Assembly (NCBI GenBank): GCA_947626905.1
Contig: CANQUE010000002.1
Coordinates: 1-64,000 of the forward strand
Reading direction: 5' to 3'
Source: an uncultured Oscillospiraceae bacterium
GTDB taxonomy: Bacteria > Bacillota > Clostridia > Oscillospirales > Oscillospiraceae
DNA length: 64,000 bases
Part shown: one piece after another, positions 55,756 to 64,000 of the stretch
Layout of the letters: every line of letters starts with the position of its first letter
How positions within the stretch are numbered: the first letter of the stretch is position 1
Position numbers and translations under genes: made by a program
The notes under the pieces: model-generated
What the model was told of the DNA's origin: nothing
Database searches by the model: none
What the model saw: only the letters and a program-made list of their open reading frames with translations

Positions 55756-56867
55756 TCACTCTTTCCGCCCCGCAGTACCAATCGTTCCCCAGCGGACCCA
55801 CCGGCACACGAAGGCCAGGGCATGATCGGCCCGCAGGACCTGTCTATAAAGAGTCTTCGGCAAGATCCGGGAGAGATGCATCAAAAGCAGCATATGGCCC
55901 TCCCCATAATTATAGTAAGCGGGCCGAAACTGTTTTGCTCTCTTCCGCATGGCCTGCCGATAGTAGGGATTCCGCCGCCAATCTGGGCAATATTTTCTTA
56001 AAAACGCCTGTGTCTGCCGCACAAAGCGCAGCCGTATATCCCAGGCCGTTCCATCGGGAGGCATGAGCAAGATGTTGTAGTTCTCAAAAAAACGCAGATA
56101 CAAAACTTCAAGCTCCCGATGGAACAGGTCTGCCAAACCATGCTCTCCCATGAACTGCCGTATCCGTTCCATAGCGAGGGTACGCGTCAGCCGCCCCGGA
56201 CCAAATCGCGACGTCATGCCATTGTGTATGTGGTAATAATGATACAGGATCCGTTTCTCCGTCCCGATATTCTCCGCCAGACAGAACAGCTGTACTACAT
56301 ACAAATGATCCTCGGCATATGAGATATCCTCCGAAAATAACACACGGAAAAACAGGTCCCTACGGACCAGCTTATTGCATGCCATCGTGCTCATCCGGGC
56401 CATCAATTCAGGGTGCTCAGCAAATCGGAAATTGTCCTCTTCCCAAAATGTAGCTGGATAGGTGATACGCTTTACCTGACCTCCGCTGTACTTGATGTGA
56501 TCCAGCCTGCACATGACCACATCGTTGTTGTCCCGGACCGCTTTTTCATACATGGCCTTGCAGTAATCTGTCTCCACCTCGTCGTCACTGTCCACGAAGG
56601 CCAAATACCCCCCCGGGACATTTTCGCGCCATAGTTCCGCGCGTGGCTCACGCCCCTGTTCTCGGTGGAAAACACATGAAACCAGTCGTATCTTGCCGCG
56701 AATTCCTCCGCGATGGCAAGGCTTCCGTCGGTGCTGCCGTCGTTCACCACGACGACCTCCATGTCGTCCAGTGTCTGGGCCGCCAGACTCTCCAGGCAGT
56801 TTCGGAGGTACTTCTCCGTGTTATAGACCGGCACGATGACGCTCACTTTACACACCTGATCCGACAC
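55756..56867 (-). pseudogene. Glycosyltransferase family 2, split by a 1-nt frameshift in a G7 tract (56608-56614)
   Basis: N-part MSDQVCKVSVIVPVYNTEKYLRNCLESLAAQTLDDMEVVVVNDGSTDGS (56867 frame); continuation ..LAFVDSDDEVETDYCKAMYEKAV in the other frame (55756..56604). Confidence 0.88.
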
Positions 56868-56969
56868 CTACGCCTTCTCCTTGTTTCTTCCTCTCCGAGG
56901 AATAAGAATGTTTTCTCCGTGTCGCGCGGCAGTACTGACAGGCCGAACCGCAATCACTTGGAAATGAAG

Positions 56970-57009
56970 GAAAAATCCCGGAAGCCTTGCAAATCAAGTC
57001 CTCCGGGAT
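56970..57009 (-). terminator. Terminator-like hairpin downstream of tRNA-Leu
   Basis: Minus strand ATCCCGGAGGACTTGATTTGCAAGGCTTCCGGGATTTTTCC. Confidence 0.6.
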
Positions 57010-57149
57010 CGGTGCGACTCCCACAAGGGACTTGACCGGGCCCCATGAAAGCCCAGCGAAGCGGGTTTCATGGGGAAAAGGAGAAAGGCTTCTGACCGAT
57101 GAGGGGGCCTGGCCTGCCAGGACCTCGAGTCTTCAGAAGCCTTTCGACG

Positions 57150-57236
57150 TGGTGCGGGGTATGGGACTTGAACCCACACGTCCTGACGAACACAGGCACC
57201 TCAAGCCTGCCTGTCTGCCAATTCCAGCAACCCCGC
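57150..57236 (-). tRNA. tRNA-Leu (anticodon GAG), CCA encoded
   Basis: GCGGGGTTGCTGGAATTGGCAGACAGGCAGGCTTGAGGTGCCTGTG...GTGTGGGTTCAAGTCCCATACCCCGCACCA; 7-bp acceptor stem, long variable arm, loop TTGAGGT. Confidence 0.95.
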
Positions 57237-57251
57237 ATTCAGCGCTTGATA

Positions 57252-57279
57252 ATTATAACAGATTCCCACTGTTTGTCAA
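57252..57279 (-). promoter_or_regulatory. Predicted sigma-A promoter for tRNA-Leu
   Basis: Minus strand TTGACA - 16 nt - TATAAT. Confidence 0.75.
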
Positions 57280-57439
57280 GGCCCCTCCCCTTGAATTTGC
57301 CTGTGTGCCTGTCATATCCGGCCGGTCCGGCGCTTATGATATCACAGAATGTGCCAAGCTCCGGCGGTCCGCCCCGCTGGGAATATTTTGCACTGCCGCC
57401 GTACACAATAACGGTACAATTCAACATGGAGGTCGTTAC

Positions 57440-58537
57440 ATGAAACGTACAATCGCGTGGGCACTGCTCTTTCTCTTTCTTCTGGGCGCCACCCCTGCCC
57501 TGGCGTCCGCTCCTATGCGGGACGTGACCGACTGGGACCGGGGCGGCGCGACCCAGGCCGCTTCCGACGCCGTCACGGTCCAGTCAGACAGCGACCAGCC
57601 GGAGGACGACGGCAGCACTGGCGCCGCATATGCCCCCAGCCAGTCCATCGTGTCCGTCAGCGGCCGCACCGCCGCCGCTCCCGCCTCCGGGAACAACAAC
57701 GCTCCCGTCGCGGAAAACCAGCAGATCGAAACGTACCGGGGCGTGTCCGTGGGCGGCCAGCTCACCGCCCATGACCCGGACGGGGACACGCTGACCTTTG
57801 AGATCGTCACCGATCCCATGAAGGGCACGGTGCGCCTGTCCCCGGACGGCCACTTTGTCTATACCCCCGAAGAGGGCAAGCGGGGCAAGGACTACTTCGG
57901 CTTCCGGGCCGTCGACGCCGCCGGCAACACCTCTCAGGAGGGGACCGTGATCATCAAGCTCATCAAACAAAAGTCCAAGGTGACCTACTCCGACCTGACG
58001 GAAAACGGCTGCGAGTACGCCGCGGTGGTCCTGACGGAAAACGGCGTGTTCACCGGTGAATATGTGGGTGACGACTATGTGTTCAACCCGGACACGGAGG
58101 TGACCCGGGGCGAGTTCCTCTCCATGTGCATGACGGCCGCCGGATGCGACCTGCTCAAAGGCGTCAGCTCCACCGGCTTCAAAGACGACGGAACCATCGG
58201 CGAGTGGCTGAAGCCCTATGTGGCCACCGCGCTGATGAACGGTTATATCCAGGGCCAGCCCTCCCCTACCGGCGCCACCTTTGACCCGGCGGAGAAGATC
58301 ACGCTCCGGGAGGCCTGCGTCACCCTCAACTCCGTCCTGGGCGTCACGGATGTGGTGAGCGCCGCGGCCTATGTGGGCGAAGAGAACAGCGGCGAGAGCT
58401 GGGCCCAGGCGGTGGCGAATCTGACCGCCTGCGGGGTGATGGCGCGGGATTGGGAAGACGTGGAAGCCGTCCTGACCCGCTCAGGCGCCGCGGAGCTTTT
58501 GGCCAACGCCATCGGCCTGCTCACCACGCAGAAATAA
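57440..58537 (+). CDS. Secreted protein with cadherin/Ig-like tandem domain and SLH-like C-terminal repeats
   Basis: MKRTIAWALLFLFLLGATPALA signal; NAPVAENQQIETYRGVSVGGQLTAHDPDGDTLTFEIVTDPMKGTVRLSPDGHFVYTPEEGKRGKDYFGFRAVDAAGN. Confidence 0.82.
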   Translation: MKRTIAWALLFLFLLGATPALASAPMRDVTDWDRGGATQAASDAVTVQSDSDQPEDDGSTGAAYAPSQSIVSVSGRTAAAPASGNNNAPVAENQQIETYRGVSVGGQLTAHDPDGDTLTFEIVTDPMKGTVRLSPDGHFVYTPEEGKRGKDYFGFRAVDAAGNTSQEGTVIIKLIKQKSKVTYSDLTENGCEYAAVVLTENGVFTGEYVGDDYVFNPDTEVTRGEFLSMCMTAAGCDLLKGVSSTGFKDDGTIGEWLKPYVATALMNGYIQGQPSPTGATFDPAEKITLREACVTLNSVLGVTDVVSAAAYVGEENSGESWAQAVANLTACGVMARDWEDVEAVLTRSGAAELLANAIGLLTTQK

Positions 58538-58572
58538 GCGCTCCGCCGCCGGAAAGATCGACATCGGACAGC

Positions 58573-58606
58573 GCAGGCCCGTACCCGGAAAAGGGTACGG
58601 GCCTGC
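58573..58606. terminator. Hairpin between convergent genes 57440.. and rqcH
   Basis: GCAGGCCCGTACCC-GGAAAA-GGGTACGGGCCTGC. Confidence 0.65.
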
Positions 58607-58664
58607 GAGCGTAGATTTGTTCTGCCGGAGAGGGAATACCCCTCTCCGGTCGCCGGAAAGGGCG

Positions 58665-60254
58665 CTACAGCTCTTTTCTCGGCTCCGCCATGACCGTTCT
58701 CTGGTCCGTATAGAGCACCATCCCCGGCCGGGCGCCCTTCTGTTTTTTCACGAACCGGGCCTGGGTCACGTCCACCGCCACCCGTCCGGCCTGGCCGCCC
58801 TCGGAATAAAAGGCCGCCAGGGAGGCCGCCTGGTATACGCTCTTTTCATCCGGGTCCGTGCCCTCGCACCGGAGGATCACATGGGCCCCGTGGAGCTTTT
58901 GCGCGTGCAGCCACAGGTCCGTCCGCCGGGCCGTATGGAAGGTGAGCTCGTCGTTTTGCAGGTTGTTCCGTCCCACCAGGACCTCCAGCCCCCCGTCTGT
59001 GACGAAGCGCATGGGCTGAGATGGCTTTTCCCGCCGCTTGCCCTTGCCGCTCTTTGCCTCCCGCAGATACCCCATCCGGGTCAGCTCCTGCCGGATGCTG
59101 TCCAGATCCGCCTGGGACTGGGCCCGGTCCAGCTCTTCCGCCACGCTGGCCAGATATTCGCTCTCCGTCCGGTTTTCCCGGATCAGGCCGGTCAGATGCT
59201 CATAGGCGGTCTTCTTCTTGGTATAGCGCTTATAATAGGCCGCCGCGTTCTGCTGGGGGGACCGGCGGCTGTCCAGCGGGATGGTCACCGGCGGTTCCCC
59301 CGGTTCATAGAAATCCTCCACCGTCACCGACGACATGCCGGGCTTCATCCGCCAGATGTTGGCGGTGATCAGATCGCCCCGGCGTCTGTCGGTTTCCCGA
59401 TCCTCCGCCGCGGCCAGCTCCTGCACGCGCAGGGCCAGCTTCCGTTCCGCCCGGGTCTTGGCACCCCGGACCAGCTTCGTCAGGGATCTGGCCCGGCTTT
59501 TCAGGTGCTCGATCCGGTCCTTTTCGGCATAAAAGGCGTCCAGCAGCTCCGACCAGCCAGGATATGTCACGCTCTCCACCGACGGACCGTACTGCAAGAT
59601 CGGCAGATAGGTGAAATCCTTGGGCTGTCCCGCCTCCACCAGCATGGTGGGCACACGCTCCAGCCCCTCCAGTCCCTCCAGGCTCTGGGGAAGACCGCGC
59701 CACTGCATCTCCCTGCGCACCAGAGGCGAAAGGCCGGAAAACTTCCCCTCCTCCGGCTTGGGCGGCAGCCGGTAGATCAGTCCCGGCAGCAGCTGCCGCA
59801 GCGGGCTCATCTCCCCGTCCACCCGCCGGGCGGCGTCCAGTATCCGCCCCTCCCCGTCCACCAGGATCAGGTTGGCATTGCGGCCCAGCATCTCCACGGC
59901 CAGGGTCTTGGTGACGCTCTGGCCCAGCTCGTCAAAGGCGGCCAGGGAGAACAGGAGCATCCGCTCCCGCTCCGGCTGGGTAACGGAGAGGATGCGGGCG
60001 CCCTGGATATGCTTGCGCAAAAGCATGCAGAACATAGGCGGCTGGGCGGGGTTTTCATACTCCGCCCGTGTCAGGCACACCCTGGCGGACCCGGAGCCAA
60101 AGCACAGCGCCAGCTTCTCTCCGCCGCTGCCGCCCCGCAGGGCGAGCACGACCGTGTCCTTTTCCGGTTGATGGACACGGTCGATCTTCATACCGGACAG
60201 GCGGCCGTCAAGCTCTCTGCCCAGCTCCCCGATAAATACGCTGTCAAGAGGCAT
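58665..60254 (-). CDS. rqcH: NFACT family protein RqcH (Rqc2 homolog)
   Basis: MPLDSVFIGELGRELDGRLSGMKIDRVHQPEKDTVVLAL; VLVGRNNLQNDELTFHTARRTDLWLHAQKLHGAHVIL. Confidence 0.94.
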   Translation of the reverse strand: MPLDSVFIGELGRELDGRLSGMKIDRVHQPEKDTVVLALRGGSGGEKLALCFGSGSARVCLTRAEYENPAQPPMFCMLLRKHIQGARILSVTQPERERMLLFSLAAFDELGQSVTKTLAVEMLGRNANLILVDGEGRILDAARRVDGEMSPLRQLLPGLIYRLPPKPEEGKFSGLSPLVRREMQWRGLPQSLEGLEGLERVPTMLVEAGQPKDFTYLPILQYGPSVESVTYPGWSELLDAFYAEKDRIEHLKSRARSLTKLVRGAKTRAERKLALRVQELAAAEDRETDRRRGDLITANIWRMKPGMSSVTVEDFYEPGEPPVTIPLDSRRSPQQNAAAYYKRYTKKKTAYEHLTGLIRENRTESEYLASVAEELDRAQSQADLDSIRQELTRMGYLREAKSGKGKRREKPSQPMRFVTDGGLEVLVGRNNLQNDELTFHTARRTDLWLHAQKLHGAHVILRCEGTDPDEKSVYQAASLAAFYSEGGQAGRVAVDVTQARFVKKQKGARPGMVLYTDQRTVMAEPRKEL

Positions 60255-60648
60255 GGCACACCTCCAGCATTTTTTCAAACAGCTCCGCCGCCCGGTCCTT
60301 CCGTCCGGCGAGCCACAGATACCCGAACAGCGCCTCCAGGGCCGTGGCGGCGTGGTACTGGGCGACGGTACATCCGGCAGGGCAGCTGTGGACATGGGCG
60401 TTGCGCCCGCGGTGGACCACCTGCTGCTCCTCCTCGGTCATAAAGGGCGTCAGGGCCGTCAGGGCCTCCGCCTGGGCCGGGGCGGACACGTAGGCTACCG
60501 CCGCCCGGTGCATCTGTCCCACCCGGCCTCCGCCCTGGCCGGCCAGATGGGTCCGCACCAGCAGTTCATACACCCCGTCCCCCACATAGGCCAGTTCCAG
60601 CGGCCCCATCGACCGCAGCGCTTCCGGGGCCAGCACTTTATCCGTCAC
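60244..60648 (-). CDS. mrnC: Mini-ribonuclease III
   Basis: GTG start overlapping ftsK stop; LAYVGDGVYELLVRTHL; RGRNAHVHSCPAGCTVAQYHAATALEALFGYL. Confidence 0.9.
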   Translation of the reverse strand: MTDKVLAPEALRSMGPLELAYVGDGVYELLVRTHLAGQGGGRVGQMHRAAVAYVSAPAQAEALTALTPFMTEEEQQVVHRGRNAHVHSCPAGCTVAQYHAATALEALFGYLWLAGRKDRAAELFEKMLEVCHAS

Positions 60649-63545
60649 AGCAGCCGGTCCTCCTCTTCCTCCGGGACAGGCGGCTGTTCCGGCGCGTCCG
60701 CATTTTCCGCCAATTCCTCGCCGGTAGGCGCGAACTGGTCGCTCTCGGACACCTGGGCGAACTCCTGGGCGATGGTATCCACCGGAGCCGTGCCGTGGGC
60801 GTACTGCATCTCCTGCCACTGCTGCTTGGTGATGACGATCTGGCGGGGCTTGGACCCCTCATAGGGCCCCACCACGCCCACTTCCTCCAGCTGGTCGATG
60901 AGCCGGGCGGCCCGGGAATAGCCCAGCTTCAGCCGCCGCTGGAGCATGGACACGGAGGCCTGCTTCGTTTCAAAGATCACATCCACCGCCTGGGGCAACA
61001 GCTCGTCGTAATCGCTCTTGCCCTCGGGCTCCTCCTCCGGAGCGCCCTTGTCGTTCTTGTCCACGGCGGCCTTTTCGATCTCCGCCAGGATCTCGTCGGA
61101 GTATTCCGCCTCCGCCTCTTTCTTCACGAAGTTGATGATCTCCTCCCGCTCCTCGTCGGTGACGAAAGCGCCCTGGAGCCGGACCGGCTTGCTGCCGATG
61201 GGCGAATAGAGCATATCGCCGTTGCCCAGCAGCTTTTCCGCCCCCTGCTGGTCCAGAATGATGCGGCTCTCCAGCGGTCCGGACACGGACAGGGCGATGC
61301 GGCTGGGGATATTGGCCTTCATCAGGCCGGTGATCACGTCGGCCCGGGGGCTCTGGGTGGCGATCACCAGGTGCATGCCGGCGGCGCGGCCCATCTGGGC
61401 CACCCGGCACACGGACTCCTCCACCTCCTTGGAGGCCACCATCATCAGGTCGGCCAGCTCGTCGATGAAGATGACCACCTGGGGCAGGGTCTGCTCCCCC
61501 TGGTTCTTTTGGATGGTGTTGTAGGCGGACAGCTCCCGGACCCCGGTCTCGGAAAACAGCCGGTAGCGCTTGAGCATCTCCACCACCGCCCACTGCAGGG
61601 CCCCCGCCGCCTTCTTGGCGTCGGTGACCACGGGCACGTAGAGGTGGGGCATGCCGTTGTAGACCACGAATTCCACCATCTTGGGGTCGATCATGATCAT
61701 GCGGACCTCGTCCGGGGTGGATTTATAAAGCAGGCTCAGGATCATGGAGTTGACGCACACGCTCTTGCCGGAGCCGGTGGTGCCGGCGATGAGCAGGTGG
61801 GGCATCTTGGCCAGGTTGCTGACCACCACGTTGCCGCCGATGTCCTTGCCCAGGGCCACGCAGAGCTTGTACTTGGAGTTTTTGAACTCGTCGGACCCCA
61901 CCAGGTCTCCCAGCCACACGGTGCGCACGTTCTTGTTGGGCACCTCCACGCCCACGGTGGAGATCTTATCGGGCACCGGGGCGATGCGCACGCTCTTCAC
62001 CCCCAGGCTCAGGGCGATGTCCCCGGCCAGGTTGGTGATCTTGTTCAGCTTCACGCCCTGCTCCAGCTTCAGCTCGTAGCGGGTGATGGTGGGGCCATGG
62101 ACCGCGCCCGTCACGGTGGCTCCCACGCCGAAGCTGCGCACGGCGTTCTCCAGCTGGGCCTCGGTCTCGTCGGCGTCGTCCTCGCCGCCATAGCCGCCAA
62201 TGTCGGCGCTGCTGTTGAGCAGCTCCACCGGCGGGAAGATATACGCGGGCTTCTCTTCTGCCGCGCCGGCTTCGATCTGCTTCGCCACAGCCGCTGCCTC
62301 GGCGTCCTTGTCGATCCTGATCCTCTCCGGGGCGGCGGGGGCCGCCGCGCCCTCGTCCATGTCGGCGGAGTTCAGCTCCACCCCGGCGATATGGGCCGCC
62401 TGCTCCATGTCCAGAGGCTGCACGTCTGTCGTGGGCTTTTTCGTTTCCCCGGCAGGTCTCTTCTCCCCGCCCGGGCTCTTCGCCGCAGCCGGAGCGGGCT
62501 TTTTCTCTGTCCGGGACGCCTGTTTGGCGTCCAGGGCCGCCGTCACCCGGGCCATGGCCTCCGGGTCCACATCGAACTGGGCGAACAGCTCGTCCTTTGC
62601 CTCTTCCCGGCTCTGGTCATAAAAGCTGCGCCGGGGCGGCGTTTTCGGCGCCGGGGCGGCAGGCTTTTTCTCTGCCGCAGGCTGCTGCTTTTTTGCCGCC
62701 GGGACAGCCGGTCCCGGCGTTTCTGTGCGGGGAATGGGGGCCCCGCCGCCCAAGGGGAAGAAATAATCCTCGTCGGTGATGATATCTCCCTCGTCCGGCT
62801 CCTCCTCCGGCTGCAGCTCGTAGGTCAGCCGGGGCCGGGACTTATACCGCTCCAGAAGCCCGCTCACCGAGATGCTGGCCCCCTCCACGATCAGCAGCAC
62901 GAACGACGCCGTCAGCAGCAAAAAGCTGCCCACCACGCCCACGGAGGTGCGCAGGAGCATCCCCAGCGATCCGGCCAGCACGCCGCCGCAGTGCTCTGTG
63001 GTATCCCGGCCCAAGGTCCAGAGCGTCTTTATGCCGTCGGCAAGGCCTCCGCCGAAGACGCCGTCCCGGTTGAACAGCAACGCATGGATGAACGCCCCGA
63101 ACACCAGCGGCATCAAAAGCACGCATGTCAGCCGGGCCGCCACGGGCCGGCCCCGGTGGAACCCCAGGATCAGCGAGCCCCACAATAGGCACACCGGCGC
63201 CAGGTAAAAGCCCCAGCCCAGCGTTCCGTACCACAGCTGGCGCAGCGCGTCCACCAGCCACCCGTCCACCGGAAAATACCCGATGGCGGAGATGAGCCCC
63301 GCGAACAGCAGCACCACGCATCCCACCTGCCGGCGGATGGGCTGGCGGGCCGGGGGCGGGGTCCTGCGGACGGATGCGCTCCGGGAGGAGGCCGCCGTGC
63401 TCCGGGACGGCGCTTTCTTTCCTGTCCCGCCGCGGCTGGTACCGCTCCGGGACCCGGACGCGCTCTTTTTTGTACCGCTCCCGCTCCGGGACGCGGGCTT
63501 TTTCGTCCCGCTGCCCGTCCGGGAGGCCGTCTTCTTCTGTGCCAT
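60645..63545 (-). CDS. FtsK/SpoIIIE DNA translocase
   Basis: PHLLIAGTTGSGKSVCVNSMILSLLYKSTPDEVRMIMIDPKMVEF; C-terminal gamma domain; N-terminal TMs. Confidence 0.96.
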   Translation of the reverse strand: MAQKKTASRTGSGTKKPASRSGSGTKKSASGSRSGTSRGGTGKKAPSRSTAASSRSASVRRTPPPARQPIRRQVGCVVLLFAGLISAIGYFPVDGWLVDALRQLWYGTLGWGFYLAPVCLLWGSLILGFHRGRPVAARLTCVLLMPLVFGAFIHALLFNRDGVFGGGLADGIKTLWTLGRDTTEHCGGVLAGSLGMLLRTSVGVVGSFLLLTASFVLLIVEGASISVSGLLERYKSRPRLTYELQPEEEPDEGDIITDEDYFFPLGGGAPIPRTETPGPAVPAAKKQQPAAEKKPAAPAPKTPPRRSFYDQSREEAKDELFAQFDVDPEAMARVTAALDAKQASRTEKKPAPAAAKSPGGEKRPAGETKKPTTDVQPLDMEQAAHIAGVELNSADMDEGAAAPAAPERIRIDKDAEAAAVAKQIEAGAAEEKPAYIFPPVELLNSSADIGGYGGEDDADETEAQLENAVRSFGVGATVTGAVHGPTITRYELKLEQGVKLNKITNLAGDIALSLGVKSVRIAPVPDKISTVGVEVPNKNVRTVWLGDLVGSDEFKNSKYKLCVALGKDIGGNVVVSNLAKMPHLLIAGTTGSGKSVCVNSMILSLLYKSTPDEVRMIMIDPKMVEFVVYNGMPHLYVPVVTDAKKAAGALQWAVVEMLKRYRLFSETGVRELSAYNTIQKNQGEQTLPQVVIFIDELADLMMVASKEVEESVCRVAQMGRAAGMHLVIATQSPRADVITGLMKANIPSRIALSVSGPLESRIILDQQGAEKLLGNGDMLYSPIGSKPVRLQGAFVTDEEREEIINFVKKEAEAEYSDEILAEIEKAAVDKNDKGAPEEEPEGKSDYDELLPQAVDVIFETKQASVSMLQRRLKLGYSRAARLIDQLEEVGVVGPYEGSKPRQIVITKQQWQEMQYAHGTAPVDTIAQEFAQVSESDQFAPTGEELAENADAPEQPPVPEEEEDRLL

Positions 63546-63555
63546 AGATCCTCCG

Positions 63556-64000
63556 TTATCCGTTCATCCTGAACCAGACGACGATGCTCACCACGCCGAC
63601 GATCCAGCAGTAATAGGCAAAGCCTCCGAATTTCCCCTTGCGCACGATCCGCTGCAAGAGCCGGATCGAGAAATACCCGGTGACGCCGGCCACCAGCATC
63701 CCCACCCCATAGGCGGGGAGCATAGCCGTGTCGATCCCCTCCTCGATCACGTCCAGCACCTGCAGCACCACCGCGCCCGCCACAGACAACAGGCTGATGA
63801 GGAAGGAGAACCGCACCGCGAAGGAGCGCTTCAGTCCCCGGCCCATGCCGGCGGCAATGGTGGTCCCGGACCGGGACAGGCCCGGGATGGTGGCCAGCCC
63901 CTGGGCCACGCCGATCACCAGCGCGTCCACGACGGTCATGGACTCGGCGGTCTTCTTTCCCCGGGGCAGCCGGTCGGATATGTACAGCAGCGTGCCCGTG
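63556..64000 (-). CDS. uppP: Undecaprenyl-diphosphatase (UppP/BacA), C-terminal part; gene continues past window
   Basis: ALVIGVAQGLATIPGLSRSGTTIAAGMGRGLKRSFAVRFSFLISL. Confidence 0.95.
   Translation of the reverse strand, partial: TGTLLYISDRLPRGKKTAESMTVVDALVIGVAQGLATIPGLSRSGTTIAAGMGRGLKRSFAVRFSFLISLLSVAGAVVLQVLDVIEEGIDTAMLPAYGVGMLVAGVTGYFSIRLLQRIVRKGKFGGFAYYCWIVGVVSIVVWFRMNG

Noticed and set aside
57150-57236. tRNA-Leu as an active integration site of a genomic island
   Set aside because: No integrase, excisionase or obvious direct repeat of the tRNA 3' end in the window; only hairpins downstream.

Overview
64-kb window of a high-GC, spore-forming Firmicutes chromosome, probably Oscillospiraceae-like (inferred from yqfC/yqfD, ylbJ-like, era-yqzL-recO, spoIIIE/ftsK and the general gene complement). 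Most of it is ordinary housekeeping DNA: ackA (partial), rplU-rpmA-obgE, asnB, coaD-rsmD-uvrC, ptsH, mutS2, recO-(yqzL)-era-ybeY-phoH-yqfD-yqfC, glmM, nrdR, mltG, alaS, comEC-holA, hppA, msrA, rqcH-mrnC-ftsK and uppP (partial). There is one tRNA-Leu(GAG) and no CRISPR array, rRNA, prophage or complete IS element. The most interesting accessory signals are: (1) a lipoprotein-anchored barnase-family RNase with all catalytic positions conserved, followed with a 7-nt overlap by a barstar-NUDIX fusion; (2) a 152-bp hairpin-rich insert that interrupts the tiny yqzL gene between era and recO and is bracketed by perfect 34-bp direct repeats of yqzL coding sequence; (3) a family-2 glycosyltransferase split by a frameshift in a G7 homopolymer, inside a TupA/GT2 module bracketed by two related 31-nt hairpins; (4) smaller observations: a GNAT-PNPOx fusion, a GNAT stump, a Gly-Cys-rich membrane microprotein, GTAAC operator-like repeats, absence of prp between rplU and rpmA, and a C8 tract near the 3' end of an RNase M5-like gene. 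All calls come from reading the sequence and translations; no searches were run.
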